A stretch of 64,000 bases of DNA. Source: Streptomyces sp. CB02400 (GTDB lineage: Bacteria; Actinomycetota; Actinomycetes; Streptomycetales; Streptomycetaceae). This document shows positions 8,875-17,264 of this stretch, piece by piece. The stretch lies in the NCBI RefSeq assembly GCF_001905725.1, contig NZ_LIWB01000002.1, positions 25,357-89,356 of the forward strand, given 5' to 3'. The translations under genes and the position numbers were made by a program. The notes under the pieces were generated by a model. That model saw only the letters and a list, made by a program, of their open reading frames with translations. It was not told the DNA's origin and did not search any database. The stretch's first letter is position 1. Each line of letters starts with the position of its first letter.

Positions 8875-9796
8875 GGCCGTATTTCTCCTCTGCCTTCCAG
8901 AAGTACACGAACCCGATCACGCCGGCCAGCAGCGCCCAGCCCGCCGCGAACGCCCACACGTGCGGGGGCAGGTACGAGGAGCCGTACTCGTCGATCATCG
9001 CGAAGCGGACCAGGTCCATGTAGATCGCCGCCGGGTTCCACTGCAGCACGTCGGCCAGCCAGGTGGGCACGTCCTTGCCGTGCAGCATCGCCGGGATGCT
9101 GAACATCACGCCGGACGCGTACATCCAGGTGCGCAGCACGAACGGCATCAGCTGGGCCAGGTCGGGCGTCTTGCTGCCCATCCGCGCGAAGACCAGCGCG
9201 AGCCCGGTGTTGAACACGAACTGCAGCAGCAGCGCCGGGACGACGAGCAGCCAGGACAGGGCGGGCAGGCTGCCGGAGGCCACCATGACGATGACCAGCA
9301 CGATCATCGAGAACAGGAGTTGCTGGAGCTGCTGGAGCGCGAAGGAGACGGGCAGCGAGGCGCGCGGGAAGTGCAGGGCCCGCACCAGTCCCAGGTTCCC
9401 GGAGATGGCCCGCACCCCGGCGAGGACCGAGCTCTGGGTGAAGGTGAACACGAACACGCCCGTCACCAGGAACGGCACGTAGACGTCCTTCGGGATGCCC
9501 CGGTTGGCGCCCAGCAGCAGGCCGAAGATGAAGAAGTACACGGCCGCGTTCAGCAGCGGGGTCGCCACCTGCCAGAGCTGGCCGAGCTTGGCCTGGCTGT
9601 ACTGGGCGGTCAGCTTCGCCCGGGAGAAGGCGAGGATGAAGTGCCGCCGGTCCCAGAGCTGACGGACGTACTCGCCGAGGGACGGCCGGGCGCCGCTGAC
9701 CGTGAGGCCGTGCCGGGCGGCGAGGGCCGCGAGGTCGGCCTCGGCGGGTGTCGGGGCGCCCGGTGCGGGGGGCGGTGTGTGGAGGACCTGACTCAC
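8867..9796 (-). CDS. ABC-2 type permease, TagG-like polysaccharide exporter
   Basis: 309 residues from the GTG at 9796; the frame runs further upstream, but through the promoter and the divergent regulator. About 60 cytosolic residues (LGEYVRQLWDRRHFILAFSR) precede the hallmark AKLGQLWQVATPLLNAAVYF and six predicted membrane helices, as in TagG/RfbA-type permeases. The 8-bp overlap with the ATPase gene shows translational coupling, and the two should form one exporter. The promoter region (9797-9940) is shared with a divergent TetR regulator and holds two copies of a 31-bp sequence, so regulation by that TetR is likely. Confidence 0.9.
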   Translation of the reverse strand: MSQVLHTPPPAPGAPTPAEADLAALAARHGLTVSGARPSLGEYVRQLWDRRHFILAFSRAKLTAQYSQAKLGQLWQVATPLLNAAVYFFIFGLLLGANRGIPKDVYVPFLVTGVFVFTFTQSSVLAGVRAISGNLGLVRALHFPRASLPVSFALQQLQQLLFSMIVLVIVMVASGSLPALSWLLVVPALLLQFVFNTGLALVFARMGSKTPDLAQLMPFVLRTWMYASGVMFSIPAMLHGKDVPTWLADVLQWNPAAIYMDLVRFAMIDEYGSSYLPPHVWAFAAGWALLAGVIGFVYFWKAEEKYGRG

Positions 9797-9841
9797 ATCC
9801 GGCGCTTTCGCTAGAGAGAGGGGTGGCGACGGGCCGGTCCT

Positions 9842-9920
9842 ACGTCGGAACGGAACCGTATCGTCGCAACGGGAGCGTAAGTCGAAAGAACGTCGGAACG
9901 CAACCGTTTCGTCGTGACGG
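9842..9920. promoter_or_regulatory. Divergent promoter region with duplicated 31-bp operator-like sequence
   Basis: Two direct copies start at 9842 and 9890, identical at 27 of 31 positions (core acgtcggaacg, then aaccgt and tcgtcg). Minus-strand hexamers TTGCGT (9903-9898) and TACGCT (9879-9874), 18 bases apart, fit a promoter for the exporter; copy 2 covers its -35. On the plus strand TATGCT (9929-9934) is a -10 whose start point would fall on the regulator's ATG at 9941, with no ribosome binding site, so that mRNA may be leaderless. Confidence 0.6.
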
Positions 9921-9940
9921 TGGCGGCCTATGCTGTCCGC

Positions 9941-10567
9941 ATGACGACGAACGCCGACGAGCCCCAGCCGCGTACGCGCCGCAGGGCCCCCGCCGGGGCC
10001 GCCGTACTGCGCCAGGATGTGACGGAGGCGATCCGGGCGGCCGTCTTCGAGGAGCTGGCCGCGGCCGGCTACGCGCGGATGTCGATCGAGGGGATCGCGC
10101 GCCGCGCGGGCGTCGGCAAGACCGCGGTGTACCGCCGCTGGCGCTCCAAACTGCACCTCGTCCTCGACCTGGTCTCCGCGATCGCCGTCCAGGGCCTGCC
10201 CGCGCCGGACACCGGCTCCCTGGAGGGCGACCTGCGCCTGCTGTACGAGGTCACCTCCCGCGCCCTGCGCCACCCCGTCGCCTCACAGATCCTCCCCGAC
10301 CTCCAGGCCGAGGCCGCCCGCAACCCGGACATCGCCGAGGCCCTGCAGAAGGCGCTGCGCGAGGGCCAGGACGGGGTCGCCAAGGGCATCGTCACGGCGG
10401 CACAGGAACGCGGCGACCTCCGCCCCGGCGCCGACCACGCCCTGGCCCTCGACCTGATCTCGGGCCCCCTGTACTGGCGCTCGGTGGTCATCCGCAGCCC
10501 GAAGCTGCCGAAGGGCTACCTGGAGGCGCTGACGCGGGCGACGGCGGAGGCGCTCAAGGCGCTGTGA
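9941..10567 (+). CDS. TetR family transcriptional regulator
   Basis: 208 residues from the ATG at 9941. The N-terminal helix-turn-helix is clear: FEELAAAGYARMSIEGIARR followed by AGVGKTAVYRRWRSKLHLV (about residues 30-75), preceded by an Arg/Ala-rich tail. The C-terminal part resembles TetR_C domains of the kind seen beside transport genes, and its ligand is unknown. It is transcribed away from the TagGH-like exporter, and the duplicated 31-bp sequence between them is the obvious candidate operator. The transcript may start at or next to the ATG. Confidence 0.9.
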   Translation: MTTNADEPQPRTRRRAPAGAAVLRQDVTEAIRAAVFEELAAAGYARMSIEGIARRAGVGKTAVYRRWRSKLHLVLDLVSAIAVQGLPAPDTGSLEGDLRLLYEVTSRALRHPVASQILPDLQAEAARNPDIAEALQKALREGQDGVAKGIVTAAQERGDLRPGADHALALDLISGPLYWRSVVIRSPKLPKGYLEALTRATAEALKAL

Positions 10568-10656
10568 CGGCGTTGTCGGTGCCGGCCGAGAGGGCGCCGT
10601 CCCGGACACCGCCGCTCCTCACCGACGGGGGCACCGTCGTCCTGCGCGCAGAGGAG

Positions 10657-10887
10657 TCATCGACCGTCGGCCGAGCCCTGCCGCCGGGAGAGGACCGGCC
10701 TGCGTCGCTCTCGGTCGATCTCGGTGACGACGACCGTGACCTCGTCGCCGACCTGAACGACCTCCGCCGGAGTTTCCACGGGCGTCCAGGTGAGCTCTTT
10801 CAGCTGGACCAGTCCCTCGATCGCGTCGGCGACCTGGACGAAGACGCCGAACGGGACCGGTTTGGTGACCCGTCCGCGCGGCGGCAA
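10657..10887 (-). CDS. Small single S1 RNA-binding domain protein, possibly a gene remnant
   Basis: 76 residues. Almost the whole length is one S1 (OB-fold) motif: RGRVTKPVPFGVFVQVADAI, then EGLVQLKELTW and VGDEVTVVVTEIDRERRRP. The first strand that usually precedes this block is missing, the only in-frame start is a TTG, and an in-frame stop lies five codons upstream. It starts 20 bases after the ADP-ribosylglycohydrolase stop and could be co-transcribed. Full S1-type ribosomal proteins have several repeats, so this is either a mini S1 protein or the surviving end of a larger gene. Codon pattern still looks coding. No function is claimed beyond probable RNA binding. Confidence 0.5.
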   Translation of the reverse strand: MPPRGRVTKPVPFGVFVQVADAIEGLVQLKELTWTPVETPAEVVQVGDEVTVVVTEIDRERRRPVLSRRQGSADGR

Positions 10888-10907
10888 CCACGATGCGGAT
10901 CAGGGGC

Positions 10908-11840
10908 TCAGCCGCACAACCCTCGGGCGAGGGCGGCCAGGTCCGCCGTCCGCAGCACCCGTTGCCCGAAGCCCGGCAGGGGGACGTGCAGCGCGTCCCT
11001 CCAGCGCGTCGGCACGGCGTCGATGCCGTACACCGCCCCCGCCAGGCCGCCGGTCACCGCCGCCACCGTGTCCGTGTCGCCTCCCAGGTCGACCGCCGCG
11101 CGTACGGCGTCCTCGTAGCCGGTCGTCGTCCGTACCGCCCAGACGGCGGAGGCCAGGCAGGGCCAGACCGCGCCGTTGAACTCCGTGGCCAGGTCCGGGT
11201 GCCAGTCGGGGGCGAGGACGGTCGTGTAGCGCTCGCGGTGGTCGGGGTGCACCGCGTGCAGGGTGTCGGGTACGGCGGTCACGGGATCGTCGCCGGTCAG
11301 GGCGACGCGGATCAGTTCGTGGAGGACGGCCGTGCCCTCCCAGGCCGCCCGGTCGCCGTGGGTGAGGGCGGACAGGCGGCGGGCGGCGTCCATGGTGGTG
11401 GCGCGGCCCAGGGGCGCGAAGTACACGGCGGAGGGCGCCGCCCGCATCAACGCGCCGTTTCCCGCCGCCCGTTGGCTGGTCCGGAAGTGCAGTGCGGCGG
11501 CCAGGTCCCACGGGTCGCCGCTGGTCAGTACGGCCTCCGTCTGGAGGCCGATGTCCTTCGGGTCGGCGGCGGCCCACCGCCGGAAGCGGCGGAAGACGTC
11601 GGGGAGGTCAAGGCCGTCGCGCTCCAGCAGCGACTCGGCGACCAGCACCGCCATCTGCGTGTCGTCCGTCGCCTCGCCCGGGTCCCAGCCGCCGCCCCCG
11701 CACATCTCGCCACCGGCCCCCGGCGCCGGGAAGCGGGCCGAGAAGGCGCCCTCGGGGCCGAACTCGAAGGGGGCGCCCAGGGCGTCGCCCACGGCGGAGC
11801 CGATGACGGCGCCCAGGGCGCGTTCGGTTCGGGTCGGCAT
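10908..11840 (-). CDS. ADP-ribosylglycohydrolase family protein
   Basis: 310 residues from the ATG overlapping the galE stop (ATGA). The family's metal-binding acidic motifs are present: GSAVGDALGAPFEF near the N-terminus, EATDDTQM (about residue 58), GNGALMRAAP in the middle and DLGGDTDTVAAVTGGLAGA near the end. Such enzymes remove ADP-ribose from proteins or small molecules using two Mg2+ ions, though some homologues act on other N-glycosidic bonds. Coupling to galE is unusual and suggests the pair is expressed together; the substrate is unknown. Confidence 0.9.
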   Translation of the reverse strand: MPTRTERALGAVIGSAVGDALGAPFEFGPEGAFSARFPAPGAGGEMCGGGGWDPGEATDDTQMAVLVAESLLERDGLDLPDVFRRFRRWAAADPKDIGLQTEAVLTSGDPWDLAAALHFRTSQRAAGNGALMRAAPSAVYFAPLGRATTMDAARRLSALTHGDRAAWEGTAVLHELIRVALTGDDPVTAVPDTLHAVHPDHRERYTTVLAPDWHPDLATEFNGAVWPCLASAVWAVRTTTGYEDAVRAAVDLGGDTDTVAAVTGGLAGAVYGIDAVPTRWRDALHVPLPGFGQRVLRTADLAALARGLCG

Positions 11841-12823
11841 CAGGGGCGGGCCGTCGTCGGCGGGTGCGGGTGCTGCCGGCCGGCCCAGGCCGAGGTGATC
11901 ATGTCGTCGATGGCGTGGCGGGCCTTCCAGCCCAGTTCCGTGGCCGCGCGGTCGGCGGAGGCGACGACGCGGGGCGGGTCGCCGGGGCGGCGCGGGGTGA
12001 CCACGGGCGGGCGGTCGTGGCCGGTGAGGGTGTTGACGCGGTCGATCACCTCCCGCACGGAGACGCCCTCGCCGCGGCCGATGTTGAGGGTGAGGTCCCG
12101 GCCGGGGGCGGCGCGCAGCGCGCGGGCCGCCGCCACATGGGCCTCGGCCAGGTCGACGACGTGGATGTAGTCGCGGACACAGGTGCCGTCGGGGGTCGGG
12201 TAGTCGTCGCCGAACACGTGCGGGGGCAGGTCGTCCGCCAGCTTCTCGAAGATCATGGGGATGAGGTTGGAGACGCCCGTGTCGGCGAGGTCCGGGCGGG
12301 CGGCGCCGGCCACGTTGAAGTAGCGCAGGCAGGCCGTGGAGAGTCCGGCCGCTCTGCCGGTCGCGCGGACCAGCCACTCGCCGGCCAGCTTCGTCTCGCC
12401 GTACGGCGACATGGGCACGCACGGGGTCTCCTCCGTCACGAGGTCCACGTCCGGCATGCCGTACACCGCCGCGGAGGAGGAGAAGACGAAGGAGCGGACC
12501 CCGGCCGCCGTGACCGCGTCCAGCAGGACGCGCAGGCCCTCGACGTTCTCCCGGTAGTAGTGCAGGGGGAGGGAGAGCGACTCGGCGACCTGCTTCTTCG
12601 CCGCGAGGTGGACGACCCCGGTGACCTCGTGGTCCGTGAGGGCCCGCGCGACCCGTTCGCCGTCCAGGGTGGAGCCGACCACCAGCGGCACCCCGTCCGG
12701 CACCCGGTCGGCGCGGCCGGTGGACAGGTCGTCGTACACCACCGCCCGTTCGCCCGCCTCGGTCATCGCCCGTACGACGTGCGCCCCGATGTAGCCGGCG
12801 CCGCCGGTGATCAACCAGGTCAT
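11840..12823 (-). CDS. galE: UDP-glucose 4-epimerase
   Basis: 327 residues from ATG at 12823, with GAGGGGAC upstream. It shows the Rossmann motif ITGGAGYIGAHV at the N-terminus, the catalytic Ser/Tyr/Lys region SSSAAVYG and SPYGETKLAGEW (Y-x3-K), RYFNVAGA, and NIGRGEGVSVREVI near the C-terminus. It interconverts UDP-glucose and UDP-galactose in the cytoplasm, and so could supply UDP-galactose for the glycosyltransferases on both sides. It lies 56 bp downstream of a glycosyltransferase gene and overlaps the ADP-ribosylglycohydrolase gene. A related epimerase with another UDP-sugar substrate cannot be excluded. Confidence 0.92.
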   Translation of the reverse strand: MTWLITGGAGYIGAHVVRAMTEAGERAVVYDDLSTGRADRVPDGVPLVVGSTLDGERVARALTDHEVTGVVHLAAKKQVAESLSLPLHYYRENVEGLRVLLDAVTAAGVRSFVFSSSAAVYGMPDVDLVTEETPCVPMSPYGETKLAGEWLVRATGRAAGLSTACLRYFNVAGAARPDLADTGVSNLIPMIFEKLADDLPPHVFGDDYPTPDGTCVRDYIHVVDLAEAHVAAARALRAAPGRDLTLNIGRGEGVSVREVIDRVNTLTGHDRPPVVTPRRPGDPPRVVASADRAATELGWKARHAIDDMITSAWAGRQHPHPPTTARP

Positions 12824-12879
12824 GGATGGCCGTCCCCTCGTCGTTGGCCCGTGTCTTCCGCGATCGAACAGGTCGACCC

Positions 12880-14496
12880 TCAGTGAAGCAGGCGCCAAAG
12901 CCTTCCGCGCAGCACCGGGACGACTCCGCGCACACCGGCCGCCACGCGCAGGGCCAGCGCGCCCGAGTTCGTGGCGTACGGCCGCACCAGCACCACGCCG
13001 TGCCGGCGGCTCGGCATCACACAGCGGCGCAGCAGACCCGGTCCGGCGAGCGCGTGCGCCGTCACCCGGCGGCTCGAACCGTCCCGGAAGCGCACCCGCA
13101 GCCGCAGGTCCCAGGTGCCCGTGCCGAGCGTGGCCAGCCGGTCCGGCCGTACGGTCGTCTCCGCCACCCAGGTGCCGTCGGCGGCCGTCCGCAGCGGCAC
13201 CGTACGGCGGACCCGGGCGCCGCCTTGGTCCCGGTGGCGCCACTCCACCTCCGCCGCCACCGGCCCGGCCCGCGCCACCCGGCCGTACAGCTCGTGCAGG
13301 CGCACCCGCAGCCGCGGGCCGTGCGCGCGGGGGCGCAGTTCCGCGTCCACGGCGAGCGAGAGGAGGGACACGGGACGGGTCAGCAGGTGCTCCAGGGTGA
13401 TCCCGGGCAGGGCGGCCGACCAGCAGGGCGTGCCGTCCGTCGCGCGGGTGTACGGCGGGCACAGCCGGGCCGGCCGGGCCGCCAGCTCCCGCAGCCGGGG
13501 CAGGTCGCACGGCTCGGGGGAGGCCAGCACCACCCGCCCGATCAGCCGGCCGGGGGCGACCGGGTCGCGGGCCAGGTCGGCGGCGTCGTACTCCGCGAGG
13601 AACGCCCGCGTGTGCGCCCACCACTCCCGCCGGTACTCCTCGTCGTGCAGCGGCAGCTCGCGGGCGTACATGCGCAGGTCGTGGTCGAGGAACTTGGCCC
13701 GCGCCCTGCGCGCCAGCCGCTTCTGCCCGGCGTCCAGCAGGATCTCGTGGGCGGTGCGGCACGCGCGTGTGCGGGCCCGCCAGTTGTCGACGCCCGCGCG
13801 GTCCAGCGAGATCGACAGCCGCCGCGCGGACCGGCGGACGTGCCAGACGTACACCGGGTCGGGGACCAGCGCGACGCGCGGGGCGGCGGCCCACACCCGC
13901 GCGGTGAACACGACGTCCTCGTAGGGGAAACGGCCGTCGGGGAAGCGGATGCCGTGCGCGTGCAGGAAGGCCGTGCCGTAGAGCTTGTTGACGCACAGCG
14001 TGTCGTGGACCAGGCGCGGGCGCAGCGCCGGGCGGGCGAGTACGGCGGGCGCGGCGTACAGGGCCGGCTCCCACGGCGCCTCGGTCCCCGACGGCAGCTC
14101 GCGGCGCACGCACAGGCCGCCCGCGACCTGCGCGTCCGCCCCGGTCGCGGCCGTGAGCAGCGCGTCCACCGCGCCGGGCGGCAGCACGTCGTCGCTGTCC
14201 AGGAACATCACGTACGGCGAGGTCACCGCGGAGAGCCCGGTGTTGCGCGGGGTGCCGCAGCCGCCGCTGTTGACGGGGAGCCGGATCACCCGTAGCCGGG
14301 GTTCGTCCTCGGCGAGCCGGTCCAGCAGGTCCCCGCTGCCGTCCGTCGAGCAGTCGTCCACGGCGACGACCTCCCGTACGGCGGGCCCCTGCCCGAGCGC
14401 CGAGCGCACGGCGTCGGTCACATGGGAGGCGTCGTCGTAGCCGATGACGACGACGGCGACCTGGGGCTGAGGGGGCTGCATGGTGTCCTCGGGCAC
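12880..14496 (-). CDS. Family 2 glycosyltransferase
   Basis: 538 residues from a GTG at 14496; an in-frame ATG five codons later (14481) directly behind GAGGAC is also possible. The GT-A domain (about residues 12-120) has VAVVVIGYDDASHVTDAV, AVDDCSTDGSGDLL and the DxD-type FLDSDDVLPP. A helical section (GIRFPDGRFPYEDVVFTARV) and a beta-rich C-terminal third follow, the same build as the protein of 4120-5754. It probably extends a surface glycan. It precedes galE by 56 bp and may share its transcript. Confidence 0.88.
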   Translation of the reverse strand: MPEDTMQPPQPQVAVVVIGYDDASHVTDAVRSALGQGPAVREVVAVDDCSTDGSGDLLDRLAEDEPRLRVIRLPVNSGGCGTPRNTGLSAVTSPYVMFLDSDDVLPPGAVDALLTAATGADAQVAGGLCVRRELPSGTEAPWEPALYAAPAVLARPALRPRLVHDTLCVNKLYGTAFLHAHGIRFPDGRFPYEDVVFTARVWAAAPRVALVPDPVYVWHVRRSARRLSISLDRAGVDNWRARTRACRTAHEILLDAGQKRLARRARAKFLDHDLRMYARELPLHDEEYRREWWAHTRAFLAEYDAADLARDPVAPGRLIGRVVLASPEPCDLPRLRELAARPARLCPPYTRATDGTPCWSAALPGITLEHLLTRPVSLLSLAVDAELRPRAHGPRLRVRLHELYGRVARAGPVAAEVEWRHRDQGGARVRRTVPLRTAADGTWVAETTVRPDRLATLGTGTWDLRLRVRFRDGSSRRVTAHALAGPGLLRRCVMPSRRHGVVLVRPYATNSGALALRVAAGVRGVVPVLRGRLWRLLH

Positions 14497-14560
14497 GTCA
14501 CGGGGCTGCTCCTGCCCTCTATTGAGGACGCTCGGCGCACGCGGCGCACGTCGGCCGCCG

Positions 14561-15058
14561 TCACGCGCCCTCCGCCACCGCCGTGTCCAGCGCCGCCGTG
14601 AGCCGGTGCAGACGGGTGCTCAGGTCGCGGATCTCGTCGATGTCGAAGCCGGTCGCGGCCACGATCCGGCGCGGCACCTCCAGGGCCCGCTGCCGCAGCG
14701 CGGTGCCCTCCTCGGTGGGCCGGACCTCCACCGACCGCTCGTCGCGCGCACTGCGCTCCCGGCGCACCAGGCCGGCCGCCTCCAGCCGCTTGAGCAGCGG
14801 GGACAGCGTGCCGGAGTCCAGTCGCAGATGCTCGCCGAGCTTCTTCACCGGCAGCGTGCCGTGCTCCCACAGCACCAGCATGACCAGGTACTGCGGATAG
14901 GTGAGCCCGAGCTCCTTGAGGACCACCCGGTAGACGCCGTTGAAGGCGCGAGAGGCCGCGTTCAGGTTGAAGCAGATCTGCTGGTCGAGGCGGAGCCAGT
15001 CGTCCGCGGCGCCCGGCAGCGGGGCCGTCGCGGGGGGTGGGCTCGGGGTGGCTGTCAT
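14561..15058 (-). CDS. ohrR: MarR family organic-peroxide sensor OhrR
   Basis: 165 residues from the ATG at 15058; an ATG at 15085 would add nine residues but sits on the operator. The reactive cysteine of OhrR proteins is in QQICFNLNAASR (Cys29). The winged helix covers LGLTYPQYLVMLVLWEHGTL to SGTLSPLLKRLEAAGLVRRE. In the known mechanism, oxidation of this cysteine releases the repressor from DNA and turns on ohrA. It is divergent from ohrA, with palindromic operator sequences between them. This is a self-contained peroxide-defence pair inserted among the glycan genes. Confidence 0.92.
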   Translation of the reverse strand: MTATPSPPPATAPLPGAADDWLRLDQQICFNLNAASRAFNGVYRVVLKELGLTYPQYLVMLVLWEHGTLPVKKLGEHLRLDSGTLSPLLKRLEAAGLVRRERSARDERSVEVRPTEEGTALRQRALEVPRRIVAATGFDIDEIRDLSTRLHRLTAALDTAVAEGA

Positions 15059-15087
15059 GGCTCCAGGGTAGCTCTCGCTGGCCATTT

Positions 15088-15112
15088 GGTTGCGCGCAAT
15101 TCAATTGCGTGC
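15088..15112. promoter_or_regulatory. OhrR operator / divergent ohrR-ohrA promoter
   Basis: The perfect palindrome TTGCGCGCAA (15090-15099) is followed at once by TTCAATTGCG, giving two overlapping inverted elements in an AT-rich stretch midway between the genes. OhrR proteins are known to bind such TTGC/GCAA palindromes. TTGCGC could be the ohrA -35, with TCTACT 17 bases later as -10. Confidence 0.7.
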
Positions 15113-15194
15113 TCTACTTGTGGTCGCACGGCGGCCGGACCCACCGAACCGAAGGGCCCGGCCGACCCACGACTCGAGAGGGAAGGTCCTTTCC

Positions 15195-15608
15195 ATGGAC
15201 GCGCTCTACACCGCTGTCGCCACCGCCACCCACGGCCGCGAGGGCCGCGCCGTCACCTCCGACGGCAAGCTGGACCTCGGCCTGAGCGCCCCCGTGGAGC
15301 TCGGCGGCAACGGCCAGGGCACCAACCCGGAGCAGCTCTTCGCCGCCGGTTACGCGGCCTGCTTCGGCAGTGCCCTCGGCGTGGTCGGCCGGGCGGCGAA
15401 GGTCGACGTCAGCGACGCCGCGGTGACCGCCGAGGTCGTCCTCGGCAAGCAGGGCGAGGGCTTCGCGCTCGCGGTGACGCTGCGCGTCGAGCTGCCCGAG
15501 GGCATCGAGGAGGAGACCGGCCGCAAGCTGGTCGAGCAGGCCCACCAGGTCTGCCCCTACTCCAACGCCACCCGCGGCAACATCCCCGTCGAGCTCGTCA
15601 TCGAGTAA
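15195..15608 (+). CDS. ohrA: Organic hydroperoxide resistance protein (Ohr/OsmC family)
   Basis: 137 residues from the ATG at 15195 behind GGAAGG. Ohr proteins are thiol peroxidases that reduce organic hydroperoxides with two cysteines, here in AGYAACFGSALGVVG and AHQVCPYSNATRGN. The N-terminal block LYTAVATATHGREGRAVTSD is also typical. Length matches the family (about 140). Its 3' end overlaps the convergent membrane-protein gene by 11 bp, so the two transcripts must be antisense to each other there. OhrR regulation is expected from the divergent gene. Confidence 0.96.
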   Translation: MDALYTAVATATHGREGRAVTSDGKLDLGLSAPVELGGNGQGTNPEQLFAAGYAACFGSALGVVGRAAKVDVSDAAVTAEVVLGKQGEGFALAVTLRVELPEGIEEETGRKLVEQAHQVCPYSNATRGNIPVELVIE

Positions 15609-17151
15609 TCCTCGGCACCCGCGCCAGCACCTCCCCCGTCCGCCGGCTCCACGCCACCACCACCGCCTCCTCGGGCACCCGCTGCGAGGGCGTCAGCAGC
15701 AGCCAGCGCGCGTGGTACCGGCGGACGACCGCGGCCCGCTCGGCGCGGGTCGAACCGGGGCCGAGATACGCGCGCACATCGGCCACCCGCCGCAGCCGCT
15801 CCTCCTCGTCCAGTGAGGCGTCCGGCCAGGCGGGTGCGGCGAGGTTCGGCCCGTGACCGGCGAGCGCGTGGACGGCGTAGTAGCCGTCGGTGATCACGAC
15901 CTCGCCCGGTCCGATGTACCGCGCGGCCCAGTCGTACGACGGCCAGTCCGGCGGCCGTTCGAAGCCCGCCGGCACCACCGCCCCCGCGTGCACGGTCAGG
16001 AACGCCACGCACGCCCCCGCCGCCGCCGTCCCGCCCAGCAGCCGCCGCCACACCGGCCACGGCCGGGACGCGGCCAGCTCCACCGCCAGCGCGAACTGCA
16101 ACGGCACCAGCGTGAGCCCGAGGATCCTGCCGTAGGTGTAGTGGCCGCTGACCCAGCCGTACGCCACCACCAGGCAGTCCAGTACGAACATCAGCACCAG
16201 CGGATCACGCCACGAGGTGCGCCGCGCCCGCAGCCACAGCACCGGCAGCCCGAGCAGCGCCAGCCCGAACCGCCCGCCGAGGTCCAGGTACAGCCGCCGG
16301 TGCATCGCGTCCACGCTGTCGTCCCCGGCCAGCGCGAACACGTCGAAGTACGGCCAGCAGGCGGCCGTCAGCAGCGCCACCGCCCCCGTCACCGCCCACC
16401 GCGCGGCGACCGCGACCCCCCACCGCCGCTGCCACCCGGCGACCAGCGCCACCGCCCCCAGCGCCGCCGCGACCGCGGTGATCGGATGCACGAGCAGGAC
16501 CAGCCCGTACAGCGCGCCCAGCGCCGCGTACCCGGAGACCGGGCGCAGTCCGCTCGGCCCCACGTACCGCACGGCCCCCGCGTTCCGGGCCCGCGCCCCC
16601 GTCAGCGCCCACGCCCAGAAGGTGAGCCCGATCGCGAACGCCGACGGGTAGGCCAGATTGCCCGTCATCGACATCAGGTTCAGATAGCCGCTCCACCAGG
16701 CCCGCTCCACCCCCCACAGCAGCGTCATCGCGCCGAGCGCCAGCACCGGCGCCCAGGGGCGCGGGGCCAGCACGCGCACGAAGCGGCCGATCCCGGTCAG
16801 CAGCACCAGCAGGTTCAGCGGCCCGGTGAGCTTGAGCACCTCCCAGCCGCCCAGCCCCGTCAGCCGGGCGGCCACGCCCTGCGCCAGCGCGAACGGCGAG
16901 TAGTAGGGGCTGCCCGTCCCCGGCAGGTCCGCCATCGGGTGCCGGGGGTTCAGCAGATCGTCCTTGAGGCGCTCCACGACCGCCGCGTGCTGCCCGGCGT
17001 CGCAGCACAGCGGCACCCTCCAGTACGCCAGCGACATCACGAGCCAGAACAGGAAGCCGAAGAGCTGGTACGGGGTGGGACGCCAGGCCCCGCCGCCGCG
17101 CAGCGCCGTGGCACCGCGCACGGCCGGCCGGACGAGGACTCCGGAGCTCAT
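15598..17151 (-). CDS. Polytopic membrane protein, GT-C glycosyltransferase-like
   Basis: 517 residues from the ATG at 17151. After the first helix come VPLCCDAGQHAAVVERL and GSPYYSPFALAQG, matching GDLGMHAATVQRL and SPYYSPW of the protein at 2417-3952, so the two are paralogues lying about 12 kb apart on opposite strands. About ten hydrophobic segments follow, then a soluble tail with YRRWLLLTPS-like beta structure. GT-C enzymes transfer sugars from polyprenyl-phosphate donors outside the membrane; whether this protein has that activity is inference. It reads toward ohrA and ends inside it. Confidence 0.8.
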   Translation of the reverse strand: MSSGVLVRPAVRGATALRGGGAWRPTPYQLFGFLFWLVMSLAYWRVPLCCDAGQHAAVVERLKDDLLNPRHPMADLPGTGSPYYSPFALAQGVAARLTGLGGWEVLKLTGPLNLLVLLTGIGRFVRVLAPRPWAPVLALGAMTLLWGVERAWWSGYLNLMSMTGNLAYPSAFAIGLTFWAWALTGARARNAGAVRYVGPSGLRPVSGYAALGALYGLVLLVHPITAVAAALGAVALVAGWQRRWGVAVAARWAVTGAVALLTAACWPYFDVFALAGDDSVDAMHRRLYLDLGGRFGLALLGLPVLWLRARRTSWRDPLVLMFVLDCLVVAYGWVSGHYTYGRILGLTLVPLQFALAVELAASRPWPVWRRLLGGTAAAGACVAFLTVHAGAVVPAGFERPPDWPSYDWAARYIGPGEVVITDGYYAVHALAGHGPNLAAPAWPDASLDEEERLRRVADVRAYLGPGSTRAERAAVVRRYHARWLLLTPSQRVPEEAVVVAWSRRTGEVLARVPRITR

Positions 17152-17264
17152 CGGGGGGTGAGGAAGAGGAAGGGGAGCGTCTTGGGCATCTGCCGTATGT
17201 TCCCGGCGCGGTCGACGGCATGACCTCGTATCACCTCATCGAGTGAAGCGAGCGGCCCCGGGGT

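Noticed and set aside
10619..10891. Alternative 90-residue frame overlapping the S1-domain ORF
   Set aside because: Arg/Gly-rich and domain-free; the overlapping frame matches the S1 motif well.
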